Source of the DNA: Ectobacillus panaciterrae DSM 19096
GTDB taxonomy: Bacteria > Bacillota > Bacilli > Bacillales > Bacillaceae_G
NCBI RefSeq assembly: GCF_000430785.1
Contig: NZ_AUMR01000004.1
Span: forward strand, 62,001 to 126,000
DNA length: 64,000 nt
Direction: 5' to 3'
Below, piece after piece: positions 32,485 through 41,642 of this stretch (its first letter is position 1; every line of letters starts with the position of its first letter). The position numbers were made by a program, and so were the translations under genes. Under the pieces are notes generated by a model. It was not told where the DNA came from. It worked only from the letters and a program-made list of their open reading frames with translations, and did not search any database.

Positions 32485-35400
32485 TTACATTACGCTGAAA
32501 TATCTTGCATCCGGATGAGAAAATACCATTGCCGTAACGGACGCTTCCGGCTCCATCATGTAGCCTTCCGTCAATCGGATGCCGATTTCTTCCGGGCGCA
32601 GCAAACGGAACAATTTTTCCTGATCGGAAAGCTCAGGACAAGCAGGATAGCCGAAGGAAACACGAATGCCGCGATATTTCGCACGGAACCGCTCTTCCAT
32701 TGTCATAGCTGCAGCGTCTGGAAAACCCCAACGGTCCCGAATGAGCATATGTGTTCTTTCCGCCAAGCCTTCCGCCAATTCAAGAGCAAGCGACTGAATG
32801 GCATGACTTCGCAAATAATCGCCCTTCTCTTTCCATGCCTCTGCCACTTCTCTCACACCTGTTCCAACTGTAACAGAAAAGAACGCGACATAGTCCATAG
32901 CATCTCCTACGGGGCGCAAATAATCTCCAAGCGTGCGGTACGGCGCTTTTTGCTGCCGCGGGAAGGTAAAGGTTTCAAGCAGACGGCGCGGGTTTTCTGG
33001 ATCATATACGTAAATATGCTGGCCATCGCTTTGCGCAGGGAAAAATTGATATACAGCTTTCGGCTGAAGCCAGCTTTCTTCCTCATGCAGCAGTTCATCA
33101 ATTAGATCGTTCAGCTCATGCGCCCTCTTATCCCCTTCTTGCAGCAGCTTTTTAACGCTCCCCTTAATTCCTAAGTGATGTCCAAGAAGCATTTGCCTAT
33201 TTAAAAACGGCGCAACATGGGAGGCTGGAATATCACGAAGCACAACCCGTTTTAAAGAGTCCGGAACGAGCACTTCTGCTTTTGGCAGCGGCTCCAGCAC
33301 AATAGGAGCTGTCTCTTTCGGCTTCTCCTGCACAACCACTTGTATCTTTCGCTCTTTCTTTTCTTGCAAAAGTTTGCTTCGCTCTTCCGGCTTCTGCAGA
33401 CGATTCGCAAGATCTAACCCATTCATCGCATCGCTTGCATATAATACGAGTCCGTTATAGGAAGGGGAAATCCGTGTTTCTGTAAACTTACGTGTCAGCG
33501 CGGCTCCGCCCACTAAAATTGGCACATCAATGTTCGATGTTTTCAAATCTTCCGCTGTTAAAACCATTTGCTGGGCAGATTTAACAAGCAAACCTGATAA
33601 TCCGATAATATCCGGTTTATGCTCCTGTACCTTTTGTACAAGCTGATCCGAACGAACGTTAATTCCAAGATTAATAATATCAAAACCATTGTTGGATAAA
33701 ATAATTTCTACAAGATTTTTCCCAATATCATGTACATCGCCTTTTACAGTTGCAAGCAGTACTTTACCTTTTTTGGCACTTTCTGTCGTTTCCATATACG
33801 GTTCTAGATAAGCAACCGCTGCTTTCATGCTTTCTGCGCTTTGCAATACTTCTGCTACAATTAGCTCGTTGTTATTGAACAAGCGGCCAACCTCATCCAT
33901 TCCTGTCATAAGCGGTCCATTAATAACATCGAGCGGCTTTCGTCCCTCATCGAGTGCCGCTTGTAAATCTTCAGCGAGACCTTGCTTCGTGCCTTCAACG
34001 ATATAGCTGGCTAACCGCTCATCAAGAGTTAATTGTTCAGCCGCCACAATTTCCTTCTTCTTCGCTACACGGTAAAAAGCAGTGAACTCCTCTAATGTTT
34101 CTTTATTTGTTTCAAACAGCAAGCGATCTGACAATGCTTTTTCCTCATCAGGTATGGATGCATATCGCTCCAATTTCTCTGTATTTACAATAGCATAATC
34201 CAGGCCTGCCTTTGTTGCATGATATAAAAAGATAGAATTAAGCACTTCCCGTCCTGCAGGCGGCAAGCCAAAGGAAATATTACTTACCCCAAGCATCGTC
34301 AAGCATTCCGGCAACGCTTCTTTAATGAGCCGTAATCCTTCAACAGTCGCGAACGCTGAGCCAATGTACTGTTCGTCTCCTGTACCGACCGGAAATACAA
34401 GCGGATCAAAAATAATATCCGAAGGACGAACGCCATACTTTTTCGTTAACAATTCATAGCTTCTTTTTGCAATTTCTAATTTTCTTTCAGCAGTTACGGC
34501 CATCCCTTCTTCATCGATCGTTCCAACAACCACCGCAGCTCCATATTTATGAAGAAGCGGAACGACTTTTTCAAAACGTTCCTCGCCGTTTTCTAAATTG
34601 ATAGAGTTTAGGATTGCTTTTCCTTGCGAATACGTAAGCGCCCGTTCCATTACCGCTTCATCTGTGGAATCAATTACAAGCGGCGCTTTAATCATTTTCG
34701 TAACCACTTGCAGGAATTTTTCCATATCCTCTCGTTCATCTCGATCCGGATCGGCCATACAAACATCGATAACATGTGCGTTTCTCTTTACTTGAGCACG
34801 CGCAATTTCCGCAGCCTCTTCAAATTTCCCCTCGGCAATTAACCTCTTAAATGCACGCGAACCAATAACATTCGTGCGCTCTCCAACAAACAACGGGCGC
34901 ATGGAATCATCATATTGCAGCGCCTCTAAACCACTCACCCCATGACCTTGACGTGCTTTCCTTTGTCGCGGTTTTACCGTACTGAGCGCCTCTTTCATTG
35001 CACGGATATGGGCAGGTGTAGTTCCGCAGCAGCCGCCTACAATATTCATCCAGCCTTCTTCTGCAAATCCCTTTACCTTATTAGCAAGCGATTCTGGGGA
35101 TTCATGATAATGACCATCTTCGTCCGGCAAACCTGCGTTTGGATAACAAGAAATATAGCTTTCCGAAAGACCGTTAAGTGAACGGATATGATCTCTCATA
35201 AACTCCGGACCTGTAGCACAATTCAAGCCCACAGATAAAGGTTTTAAGTGTTCAATGGAAAGATAGAAAGCTTCCATTGTTTGACCGGCTAGTGTTGTAC
35301 CCATCGGCTCAATTGTTCCAGAAATCATTAGAGGAACTTTGACATTCATCTCTTCAAATGCACGTTCAATCCCAATCGTTGCGGCTTTCACATTTCGCAT

Positions 35401-35883
35401 ATCTTGACTCGTCTCTACAAGGAGGACATCCACATTTCCGCGGAGCAATCCGCGAGCTTGTCTATGGTACGCCTCAATTAACTCATCAAACGTAACGCCC
35501 CCTGTAACACTAATAGCTTTCGTAGTAGGTCCCATTGCTCCTGCCACATATACAGCTTTTCTTGATTCCTCCACAGCCTGCCTCGCAAGCTGCGCCGCCC
35601 TTTCATTTAATTCTTCATCCAAATGCTCTAAATTATAATCGCTTAATACGATATTCGTAGCCCCGAATGTATTCGTCTCAATAATATCAGCGCCTGCCTC
35701 TATATAGGCCTTATGAATAGCCACAATGACATCCGGTCTTGTTTTTACTAAATATTCATTGCATCCTTCATATTCTTCGCCGCCGAAATCTTCAGCCGTC
35801 AAATCCTCCTGCTGAATCATCGTTCCCATTGCTCCGTCTAATAGGAGAATACGTTCCTCTAACGCCTGCTCAATCGACTTCAT
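32485..35883 (-). CDS. metH: Cobalamin-dependent methionine synthase
   Basis: A 1132-residue modular enzyme. Domains in order: homocysteine-binding (about 1-300, zinc cysteines in GLNCATGP and GGCCGTTPAHI), pterin-binding (about 330-600, VGERTNVIGS), B12 cap and B12-binding (about 645-860, with GDVHDIGKN giving the axial His) and a C-terminal activation domain (about 900-1132, RGIRVSFGYPACPE). It makes methionine from homocysteine and methyl-THF. Its ATG overlaps the yitJ stop; yitJ provides methyl-THF, and both are under the SAM-I riboswitch at 37818-37980. Confidence 0.98.
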   Translation of the reverse strand: MKSIEQALEERILLLDGAMGTMIQQEDLTAEDFGGEEYEGCNEYLVKTRPDVIVAIHKAYIEAGADIIETNTFGATNIVLSDYNLEHLDEELNERAAQLARQAVEESRKAVYVAGAMGPTTKAISVTGGVTFDELIEAYHRQARGLLRGNVDVLLVETSQDMRNVKAATIGIERAFEEMNVKVPLMISGTIEPMGTTLAGQTMEAFYLSIEHLKPLSVGLNCATGPEFMRDHIRSLNGLSESYISCYPNAGLPDEDGHYHESPESLANKVKGFAEEGWMNIVGGCCGTTPAHIRAMKEALSTVKPRQRKARQGHGVSGLEALQYDDSMRPLFVGERTNVIGSRAFKRLIAEGKFEEAAEIARAQVKRNAHVIDVCMADPDRDEREDMEKFLQVVTKMIKAPLVIDSTDEAVMERALTYSQGKAILNSINLENGEERFEKVVPLLHKYGAAVVVGTIDEEGMAVTAERKLEIAKRSYELLTKKYGVRPSDIIFDPLVFPVGTGDEQYIGSAFATVEGLRLIKEALPECLTMLGVSNISFGLPPAGREVLNSIFLYHATKAGLDYAIVNTEKLERYASIPDEEKALSDRLLFETNKETLEEFTAFYRVAKKKEIVAAEQLTLDERLASYIVEGTKQGLAEDLQAALDEGRKPLDVINGPLMTGMDEVGRLFNNNELIVAEVLQSAESMKAAVAYLEPYMETTESAKKGKVLLATVKGDVHDIGKNLVEIILSNNGFDIINLGINVRSDQLVQKVQEHKPDIIGLSGLLVKSAQQMVLTAEDLKTSNIDVPILVGGAALTRKFTETRISPSYNGLVLYASDAMNGLDLANRLQKPEERSKLLQEKKERKIQVVVQEKPKETAPIVLEPLPKAEVLVPDSLKRVVLRDIPASHVAPFLNRQMLLGHHLGIKGSVKKLLQEGDKRAHELNDLIDELLHEEESWLQPKAVYQFFPAQSDGQHIYVYDPENPRRLLETFTFPRQQKAPYRTLGDYLRPVGDAMDYVAFFSVTVGTGVREVAEAWKEKGDYLRSHAIQSLALELAEGLAERTHMLIRDRWGFPDAAAMTMEERFRAKYRGIRVSFGYPACPELSDQEKLFRLLRPEEIGIRLTEGYMMEPEASVTAMVFSHPDARYFSVM

Positions 35884-37715
35884 ACATTTGCTTCCTCTCT
35901 TTGCTTCTGTTTTGCCTTCACGTAACGGACAAGCGTTTCTGTCATTTCATATCTCAAAAATGGTGTAATCAGGTAAATGCCGTGGAATAAGCTCATCGCT
36001 TCCTCTACAAGCTCTTTGGCGATCCGAATCCCTTCATTCATTGCCTCTTCAGGCGTAGCATGCCCATCCATCCGGTTTCGCACTTCTTCCGGAAGCGTAA
36101 TGCCCGGCACCTCGTAATGAAGAAAGTCTGCGTTGCGCTTGCTGACAAGCGGCATAATGCCAATAAATACAGGCTGTTTCATATGCTTAACGGCTTCATG
36201 CGTTTTTAACAGCACTTCTCTATCATAAACAGGCTGCGTCAAGAAATAATCCGCCCCTGCTTCAACTTTCTTTTCCATTCTTCTTACAGCCGCATCTATG
36301 TGTCGGACATTTGGATTAAAAGCTGCTGCTACTGAAAAAGTTGTAGGAGTGCCGATTGTTTTTCCTAACGGCGAGCGTCCCGCATTCATCTCTTTAATCA
36401 TGCGGATGAGTTCAAACGAAGAAACATCATATACGGAAGTCGCTCCCGGAAAATCCCCGACACGGGCAGGGTCTCCTGTTAGTGCCAACACCTCGTTCAT
36501 TCCTAATGAGGATAAGCCAAGCAAATGCGATTGGAGCCCAATCAAATTATGATCTCGACACGTCAAATGAGTCAATACAGGAATATTATGGCGTGTCAGC
36601 ATGGCCCCCATAGCCATATTGGATATGCGCGGACTCGCGAGAGAGTTATCTGCAAGAGTTATAGCGTCCGCCCCCGCTCGTTTCAATGCCTTTGCCCCTT
36701 CAAAAAAACGCTGCGTCGCCAAGGTTTTCGGAGGATCGAGTTCTACAATAATCGTTGTTTCCGATTTCGCTTTTTCAGCTAAAGAGGATCCGTGCACAAT
36801 AGGCGATGCAGATACAGTTACTGGAGTTGTCCGGTACTTCACATCCTTTTCTATCACAGGAACAGCCTCCGACAGAGCTTCCTTCATCGCTCGAATATGT
36901 GCAGGAGTCGTGCCGCAGCAGCCGCCGAGCAAGCGCACGCCTTGCTCAATAAAACGATTTGCCATATCTTTAAAATAATCAGCGGTGCCTTCATATACAA
37001 ATCTTCCATCTGCATATTTCGGAAGCCCTGCATTCGGATAGGCAGATAAAAAACCGCTCTTAGGGAGAGCTACGGTCTCCATTGACTCAATCATATGAAG
37101 CGGACCGAGCCTGCAGTTAAGTCCTGCCACGTCTGCGCCGCTGTTCAATAGTTCTTGCAGCACATCCTCTACGTATCGGCCGCTTTGTGTAAGTCCTGCT
37201 TCATGCAAGGCTACCTGTGCGATGATAGGGAGCTTCGTCTGCTTTCGCAGCACACGCAGAGCGTGAAGCAATTCCACTTCATCGTAGAACGTTTCCAGAA
37301 GCAGCCCGTCCACTCCTTCTTCAAGAAGAAAACTGGCTTGTTCAAGAAGCATAAACTCCCGTTCTGCTTCTGTTGTAGTGATCGATCCTATATGCTTCAT
37401 CCCCCCTATTGTACCGAGAACAAGAGCAGACGAATTTGCTGCTTGCTTTGCATTTCGTGCGGCAGCGCGGTTAATATTCTCCACTTCATGCTCAAGCCCG
37501 TACATGCGAAGCTTACCTTCGTTCGCTCCATACGTATGAGTTTGAATCGCATCCGCTCCTGCGTCTACATATTGGCTATGAATTTGTATAATTCGCTCCG
37601 GATCTGTTACATTCAATTCCTCAAAGCAGCTTTGCAGCCCATAGGAATGCAGCAATGTTCCCATTGCACCATCACCAATTACAATTCCTTCTTGCAACCT
37701 CTTTAATAAGCTCAT
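35880..37715 (-). CDS. yitJ: Bifunctional homocysteine S-methyltransferase/methylene-THF reductase
   Basis: A 611-residue fusion. Residues 1-290 are a homocysteine methyltransferase-type domain with GLNCRLGPLH and GGCCGTTPAHI (zinc cysteines); about 320-600 is a 5,10-methylene-THF reductase with SLASPRISN, THLTCRDHN, GDPARVGDFPGA and FLTQPVYD. It supplies methyl-THF to MetH. Ribosome site AAAGGGGAG. The leader carries a SAM-I riboswitch. Confidence 0.97.
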   Translation of the reverse strand: MSLLKRLQEGIVIGDGAMGTLLHSYGLQSCFEELNVTDPERIIQIHSQYVDAGADAIQTHTYGANEGKLRMYGLEHEVENINRAAARNAKQAANSSALVLGTIGGMKHIGSITTTEAEREFMLLEQASFLLEEGVDGLLLETFYDEVELLHALRVLRKQTKLPIIAQVALHEAGLTQSGRYVEDVLQELLNSGADVAGLNCRLGPLHMIESMETVALPKSGFLSAYPNAGLPKYADGRFVYEGTADYFKDMANRFIEQGVRLLGGCCGTTPAHIRAMKEALSEAVPVIEKDVKYRTTPVTVSASPIVHGSSLAEKAKSETTIIVELDPPKTLATQRFFEGAKALKRAGADAITLADNSLASPRISNMAMGAMLTRHNIPVLTHLTCRDHNLIGLQSHLLGLSSLGMNEVLALTGDPARVGDFPGATSVYDVSSFELIRMIKEMNAGRSPLGKTIGTPTTFSVAAAFNPNVRHIDAAVRRMEKKVEAGADYFLTQPVYDREVLLKTHEAVKHMKQPVFIGIMPLVSKRNADFLHYEVPGITLPEEVRNRMDGHATPEEAMNEGIRIAKELVEEAMSLFHGIYLITPFLRYEMTETLVRYVKAKQKQREEANV

Positions 37716-37817
37716 AAATCAATCTCCCCTTTTATTAAATAAAACTTTATCAGTACGGGCTATCCCCGATTGATGTCAGCTAAATTGATTACGCTCTGGT
37801 CTATACTCCAGAACAGA

Positions 37818-37980
37818 ATAAAATAAATCCCCCTCTTCGATAAGAGGGGGATTCCGGACGACTCCTCCTCTTATCACGCAAAACATCTCGTTTTGCAGGT
37901 TTTAGCACCGTTTCAAACAAAATGTTTGAAGGTTGCCGGGCTTCACAGGGCCTATCCCTCCGCCGCTCTCGATAAGAGTT
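37818..37980 (-). promoter_or_regulatory. SAM-I (S-box) riboswitch of yitJ-metH
   Basis: On the minus strand: CTTATCGAGAGCGGCGGAGG, GATAGGCCCTGTGAAGCCCG, GCAACC, GGTGCTAAAACCTGC and GATAAGAG form the aptamer (37868-37980). The terminator AATCCCCCTCTTATC / GATAAGAGGGGGATT with T-rich tail lies at 37820-37856, and its GATAAGAG arm can pair alternatively. SAM should stop transcription. Confidence 0.96.
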
Positions 37981-38159
37981 TCATACAATATATATATGCA
38001 TTCGTTTTTCCAATTGTCCATCTAATTTAGCATGTTCTATTAGATAGAGTCAACATAATTCGCAGAATAAAATAATTTATCTAAATTAACAAAAAACAAT
38101 TGCTTTTCTCTTCCATTTCGGTATACAGTATAACAAAGACTTTCAATTTTATAAATATT

Positions 38160-38320
38160 CTTATCGAGAGAGGCAGAGGGACTGGCCCTATGATGCCTCA
38201 GCAACCATTAACAATTTTGTTAACAAGGTGCTAATTCCAGCAAATTCAAAATGAATTTGACAGATAAGAAGAAGACGAATTTGCATGCAAAAGCCTTCTT
38301 CTTACAGAAGGCTTTTTTTA
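38160..38320 (+). promoter_or_regulatory. SAM-I (S-box) riboswitch of metI-metC
   Basis: Plus strand: CTTATCGAGAGAGGCAGAGG, GACTGGCCCTATGATGCCTC, AGCAACC, AAGGTGCTAATTCCAGCAAA and CAGATAAGAAG form the aptamer (38160-38272). The terminator AAAGCCTTC / GAAGGCTTTTTTT follows at 38288-38320, ahead of the metI ribosome site. Confidence 0.96.
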
Positions 38321-38340
38321 TTTTAAAGGAGGAATTCATT

Positions 38341-39453
38341 ATGTACACATTAGAAACAAGGCTGGCTCAAATCGGAAACCGAAGCGAAACTGCCACTGGT
38401 ACTGTCAATCCGCCTGTATACTTTTCCACAGCTTATCGGCATGAAGGAATCGGGCAGTCGAGCGGATATGATTATATCAGAACAGGAAATCCGACCCGTC
38501 AAGTATTAGAAAAAGCGATTGCCGACTTAGAAGGCGGCGATCAAGGGTATGCGTGCAGCTCAGGAATGGCTGCTATCTTGCTTGTGCTGTCTCTTTTTCA
38601 ATCCGGGGATGAGCTGATTGTGTCAGAGGATTTATACGGAGGCACATATCGCTTATTAAAAGATTTTGAAACAAAGTGGAATATTCGATGTAGATACGTA
38701 CAAACAGATGATCTCTCCAGCGTAAAAGCTGCTATCTCTGCGCGAACAAAAGCAATCTTTGTGGAAACTCCGACAAATCCGCTCATGCAGGTTACTGATA
38801 TCGCAGCCGTTGCAAGTATCGCAAAAGCTCATAATTTGCTGCTGATCGTTGATAATACTTTTTACACACCGCTACTGCAGCAGCCAATCCTTCTAGGCGC
38901 CGACATTGTTGTGCATAGCGCTACAAAATACCTTGGAGGTCATAACGATGTACTCAGCGGACTTGTTGTGGCAAAAGGAAAAGAACTATGTGAATCTCTT
39001 TTTCATATTCACAACGCTTCCGGTGCAGTGCTGAGCCCTTTTGATTCTTGGCTATTGATGAGAGGTATGAAGACGCTGGCTTTACGCATGAAACAGCATG
39101 AGGCGAATGCGAAAGCTATTGCAGAATGCTTGCAGGAGGTTGACGGCGTTACAGATGTGCTATATCCGGGACAAGGCGGCATGTTATCATTCCGTTTGGA
39201 AAGAGAAGAGTGGATAAACCCATTTTTACAATCCCTTTCTCTTATTACATTTGCCGAAAGCCTTGGGGGTGCGGAAAGCTTTATTACATACCCAGCTACG
39301 CAAACACACGCGGATATTCCGCTTGATATTCGTTTGCAGCGCGGCGTATGCAATCGTCTTTTGCGCTTTTCAGTAGGCATTGAACATACAGAGGATTTAG
39401 TTCAAGATTTGCAGCAAGCTCTTACAGCTGCACGTCAGGAGGTAAAAGCATGA
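38341..39453 (+). CDS. metI: Cystathionine gamma-synthase/O-acetylhomoserine thiolyase
   Basis: A 370-residue Cys/Met-metabolism PLP enzyme. The PLP lysine lies in HSATKYLGGHNDVLSG; YIRTGNPTRQVLE and FVETPTNPLMQVTDI are conserved. It joins an acylated homoserine with cysteine (cystathionine) or sulfide. The start is the ATG after AAAGGAGG; 30 in-frame codons upstream belong to the riboswitch. It overlaps metC. Confidence 0.96.
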   Translation: MYTLETRLAQIGNRSETATGTVNPPVYFSTAYRHEGIGQSSGYDYIRTGNPTRQVLEKAIADLEGGDQGYACSSGMAAILLVLSLFQSGDELIVSEDLYGGTYRLLKDFETKWNIRCRYVQTDDLSSVKAAISARTKAIFVETPTNPLMQVTDIAAVASIAKAHNLLLIVDNTFYTPLLQQPILLGADIVVHSATKYLGGHNDVLSGLVVAKGKELCESLFHIHNASGAVLSPFDSWLLMRGMKTLALRMKQHEANAKAIAECLQEVDGVTDVLYPGQGGMLSFRLEREEWINPFLQSLSLITFAESLGGAESFITYPATQTHADIPLDIRLQRGVCNRLLRFSVGIEHTEDLVQDLQQALTAARQEVKA

Positions 39454-40619
39454 AAACTTCTCACTCGATAGATACGCTTCTTCTTCATAATAAGCATAAA
39501 TATGATTCTCATACAGGAGCTGTAAGCATTCCAATTCATAACGCTTCTACATTTCATCAGTTCGATATAGATCAATTTGGGAAGTACGATTACAGCCGCT
39601 CAGGAAATCCTACAAGAGAAGCGCTGGAGGAAGCAATTGCTACGCTTGAAGGTGGTACAAGAGGCTTTGCTTTTTCTTCAGGCATGGCTGCCATTTCGAC
39701 CGCTTTTTTGCTCCTTTCCCAAGGTGACCATGTTCTTGTATCAGAGGATGTTTACGGAGGAACATTCCGTATTATTACAGAAGTGCTGTCTCGTTACGGG
39801 ATACAGTATACATTTGTTGATATGACCGACATAACGAAAGTAGAAGCAGCCGTTCAGCCAAATACAAAAGTATTTTATGTGGAAACTCCTTCAAATCCGC
39901 TTTTAAAAATAACAGACCTTCAAGCTGTATGTGAGCTTGCGAAGCGTTCGAATGCCTTAACGTTTGTAGATAATACATTTTTAACTCCGTTATTTCAGCA
40001 GCCGTTTGTATTCGGCGCGGATGTAGTGCTTCACAGCGCTACAAAATTCATTGCCGGACACAGCGATGTAACGGCAGGATTGGCAGTGGTGAAAGACGAA
40101 GAGCTTGGAAAGCGGCTCGCCTTTTTACAAAATGCTTTCGGTGCCATTTTAGGCGCGCATGATTCTTGGCTTGTGCTGCGCGGTTTAAAAACCATGCACG
40201 TCCGCTTGCACCGTTCCGTTGAGACTGCCGCACAAGTCGCTCACTATCTTTCTCATCATCCTAAGGTAAAGAAAGTATATTATCCTGGTCTTGAAACACA
40301 TCCCGGCTACAGCATTCAACGGCGGCAAGCACAAGAAGCCGGAGCTGTTTTATCCTTTGAATTGGAGAATGAAGCGGCTCTCCGCACTTTCTTATCTTCT
40401 GTCAAATTGCCTGTATTCGCTGTCAGTCTTGGAGCTGTGGAATCAATTCTTTCTTACCCTGCAAAAATGTCTCACGCTGCTATGCCTGAACACGAGCGTG
40501 AAAAGCGCGGCATTTCCTCCTCGCTGCTGCGATTGTCGGCAGGTCTCGAAAATGCAGACGATTTAATCCAGGATTTTGACTTTGCTTTGACTCTGACGGA
40601 AGAACACGTGAAACTCTAA
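39450..40619 (+). CDS. metC: Cystathionine beta-lyase
   Basis: A 389-residue PLP enzyme of the same fold as MetI. The Schiff-base lysine is in HSATKFIAGHSDVTAG; YDYSRSGNPTREALE and YVETPSNPLLKITD follow the family pattern. It splits cystathionine to homocysteine, which MetH then methylates. The ATG overlaps the metI stop, and the gene shares its riboswitch. Confidence 0.96.
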   Translation: MKTSHSIDTLLLHNKHKYDSHTGAVSIPIHNASTFHQFDIDQFGKYDYSRSGNPTREALEEAIATLEGGTRGFAFSSGMAAISTAFLLLSQGDHVLVSEDVYGGTFRIITEVLSRYGIQYTFVDMTDITKVEAAVQPNTKVFYVETPSNPLLKITDLQAVCELAKRSNALTFVDNTFLTPLFQQPFVFGADVVLHSATKFIAGHSDVTAGLAVVKDEELGKRLAFLQNAFGAILGAHDSWLVLRGLKTMHVRLHRSVETAAQVAHYLSHHPKVKKVYYPGLETHPGYSIQRRQAQEAGAVLSFELENEAALRTFLSSVKLPVFAVSLGAVESILSYPAKMSHAAMPEHEREKRGISSSLLRLSAGLENADDLIQDFDFALTLTEEHVKL

Positions 40620-40647
40620 AAAGAACCCGATTGGGTTCTTTTTTGTG
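40617..40647 (+). terminator. Terminator of metI-metC
   Basis: Stem AAAAAGAACCC / GGGTTCTTTTTT at the stop codon. Confidence 0.9.
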
Positions 40648-41057
40648 TTTTTAAGATACATTCGTTTTATATAATCATCGTATACTATATAAAGAATTAT
40701 AAATATGATACAATAAACATATCCTTTGTTACAAAATTGTAACATTCTCATACAAAATGCTCTCATTCCCTAGTTTTTTCCCTCTAAAACTTTATTAGAA
40801 TAACATTTTACCCTCAAGATAATTAATGTCCTATAAAGATAATTTCTGAAATAAACCGTTTTTTAAGCAAATTTAAGGCTTTTCAGGCATTTTTATATTT
40901 AATCACCTAAATATGCCCAATTTAATTACATTATCGTCTCTTTTCTTACAATTTCTTTACTTTTGAACAAAATATTCGCAACATGTATTTTCTTTATCTT
41001 AAAATTTTGTTATGTATATGTATAGTGCTATTAGCATATATGGAGGTGCAAAAGCAA
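40648..41057. other. AT-rich region upstream of the ArsR gene
   Basis: About 410 bases without a convincing gene on either strand. It contains the ArsR promoter, which could not be placed with confidence. No repeat or RNA motif was recognised. Confidence 0.5.
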
Positions 41058-41345
41058 ATGTTAGAAACATTTCAAAACGAACTAGAATTATATGAGGGAA
41101 ATGCAGAACTGTTAAAAGTGTTGGCTCATCCAGTTCGCCTTTGTATTGTGAAAGGATTGATTGAAAAGGGTGCTTGCAACGTGTCCACAATGTACACTTG
41201 CCTGAACATGCCTCAATCTACTATTTCACAGCATTTGGCGAAACTAAAGAGTGCAAAGATTGTAACAAGCGAGAGAAAAGGGTTGGAGATTTATTATAAC
41301 GTAGAGAATGAAAAAGTTATCCAACTCATTAGAGTATTATTTTAA
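41058..41345 (+). CDS. ArsR-family regulator (PagR-like)
   Basis: A 95-residue winged-helix regulator. NAELLKVLAHPVRLCIVKGL and NMPQSTISQHLAKLKSAKIV (recognition helix) are typical. It has no cysteine cluster for metals apart from ACNVSTMYTC, where two cysteines flank helix 3. The general pattern is like PagR of B. anthracis. GGAGGTG lies 9 bases before this ATG; earlier in-frame codons overlap it. It could be autoregulatory. Confidence 0.87.
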   Translation: MLETFQNELELYEGNAELLKVLAHPVRLCIVKGLIEKGACNVSTMYTCLNMPQSTISQHLAKLKSAKIVTSERKGLEIYYNVENEKVIQLIRVLF

Positions 41346-41357
41346 TTAGGGGAAAAG

Positions 41358-41393
41358 GTAAGCAACATTCACTTTCAAATGTTGCTTTCTTAC
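41358..41393 (+). terminator. Terminator of the ArsR gene
   Basis: Stem AAGCAACATT / AATGTTGCTT followed by TCTT. Confidence 0.8.
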
Positions 41394-41512
41394 TTTTATG
41401 AATATCTATAAATTCAAATATAATATAAAAAGTACGGAACTTCTTCCGCACTTTTTATTGTAATCTTCCATATATGGCTGTAAGCGCAGCAACGTGTCTC
41501 ATCTCACATCGG

Positions 41513-41642
41513 TCATTGCTGTAAACGGCGATAAAACAGCATTTCACGATACATCTCAGCTGCTGCCAATTTATCCAGGAGTGATTCTTCTACCGGCTGC
41601 TCTCCTTTATACGTCTTGCATAAAGCTATGAAAAAAACCCAG
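41513..41642 (-). other. Coding-like tail downstream of the MidA-type gene
   Basis: A minus-strand frame reads FIALCKTYKGEQPVEESLLD and on to a TGA, in another frame from the preceding gene. It has AAAGGAGAG inside but no start after it. It may be the leftover of a small gene or a frameshifted extension. Confidence 0.3.

Noticed and set aside
32515-33105. 196-codon plus-strand frame over metH
   Set aside because: Antisense of the conserved activation domain, with no start signal.
36298-36978. Plus-strand frames over yitJ
   Set aside because: Shadows of the MTHFR domain; no ribosome sites.
40563-40766. 67-codon minus-strand frame after metC
   Set aside because: AT-rich, low-complexity composition, overlaps the metC end and terminator; no ribosome site.
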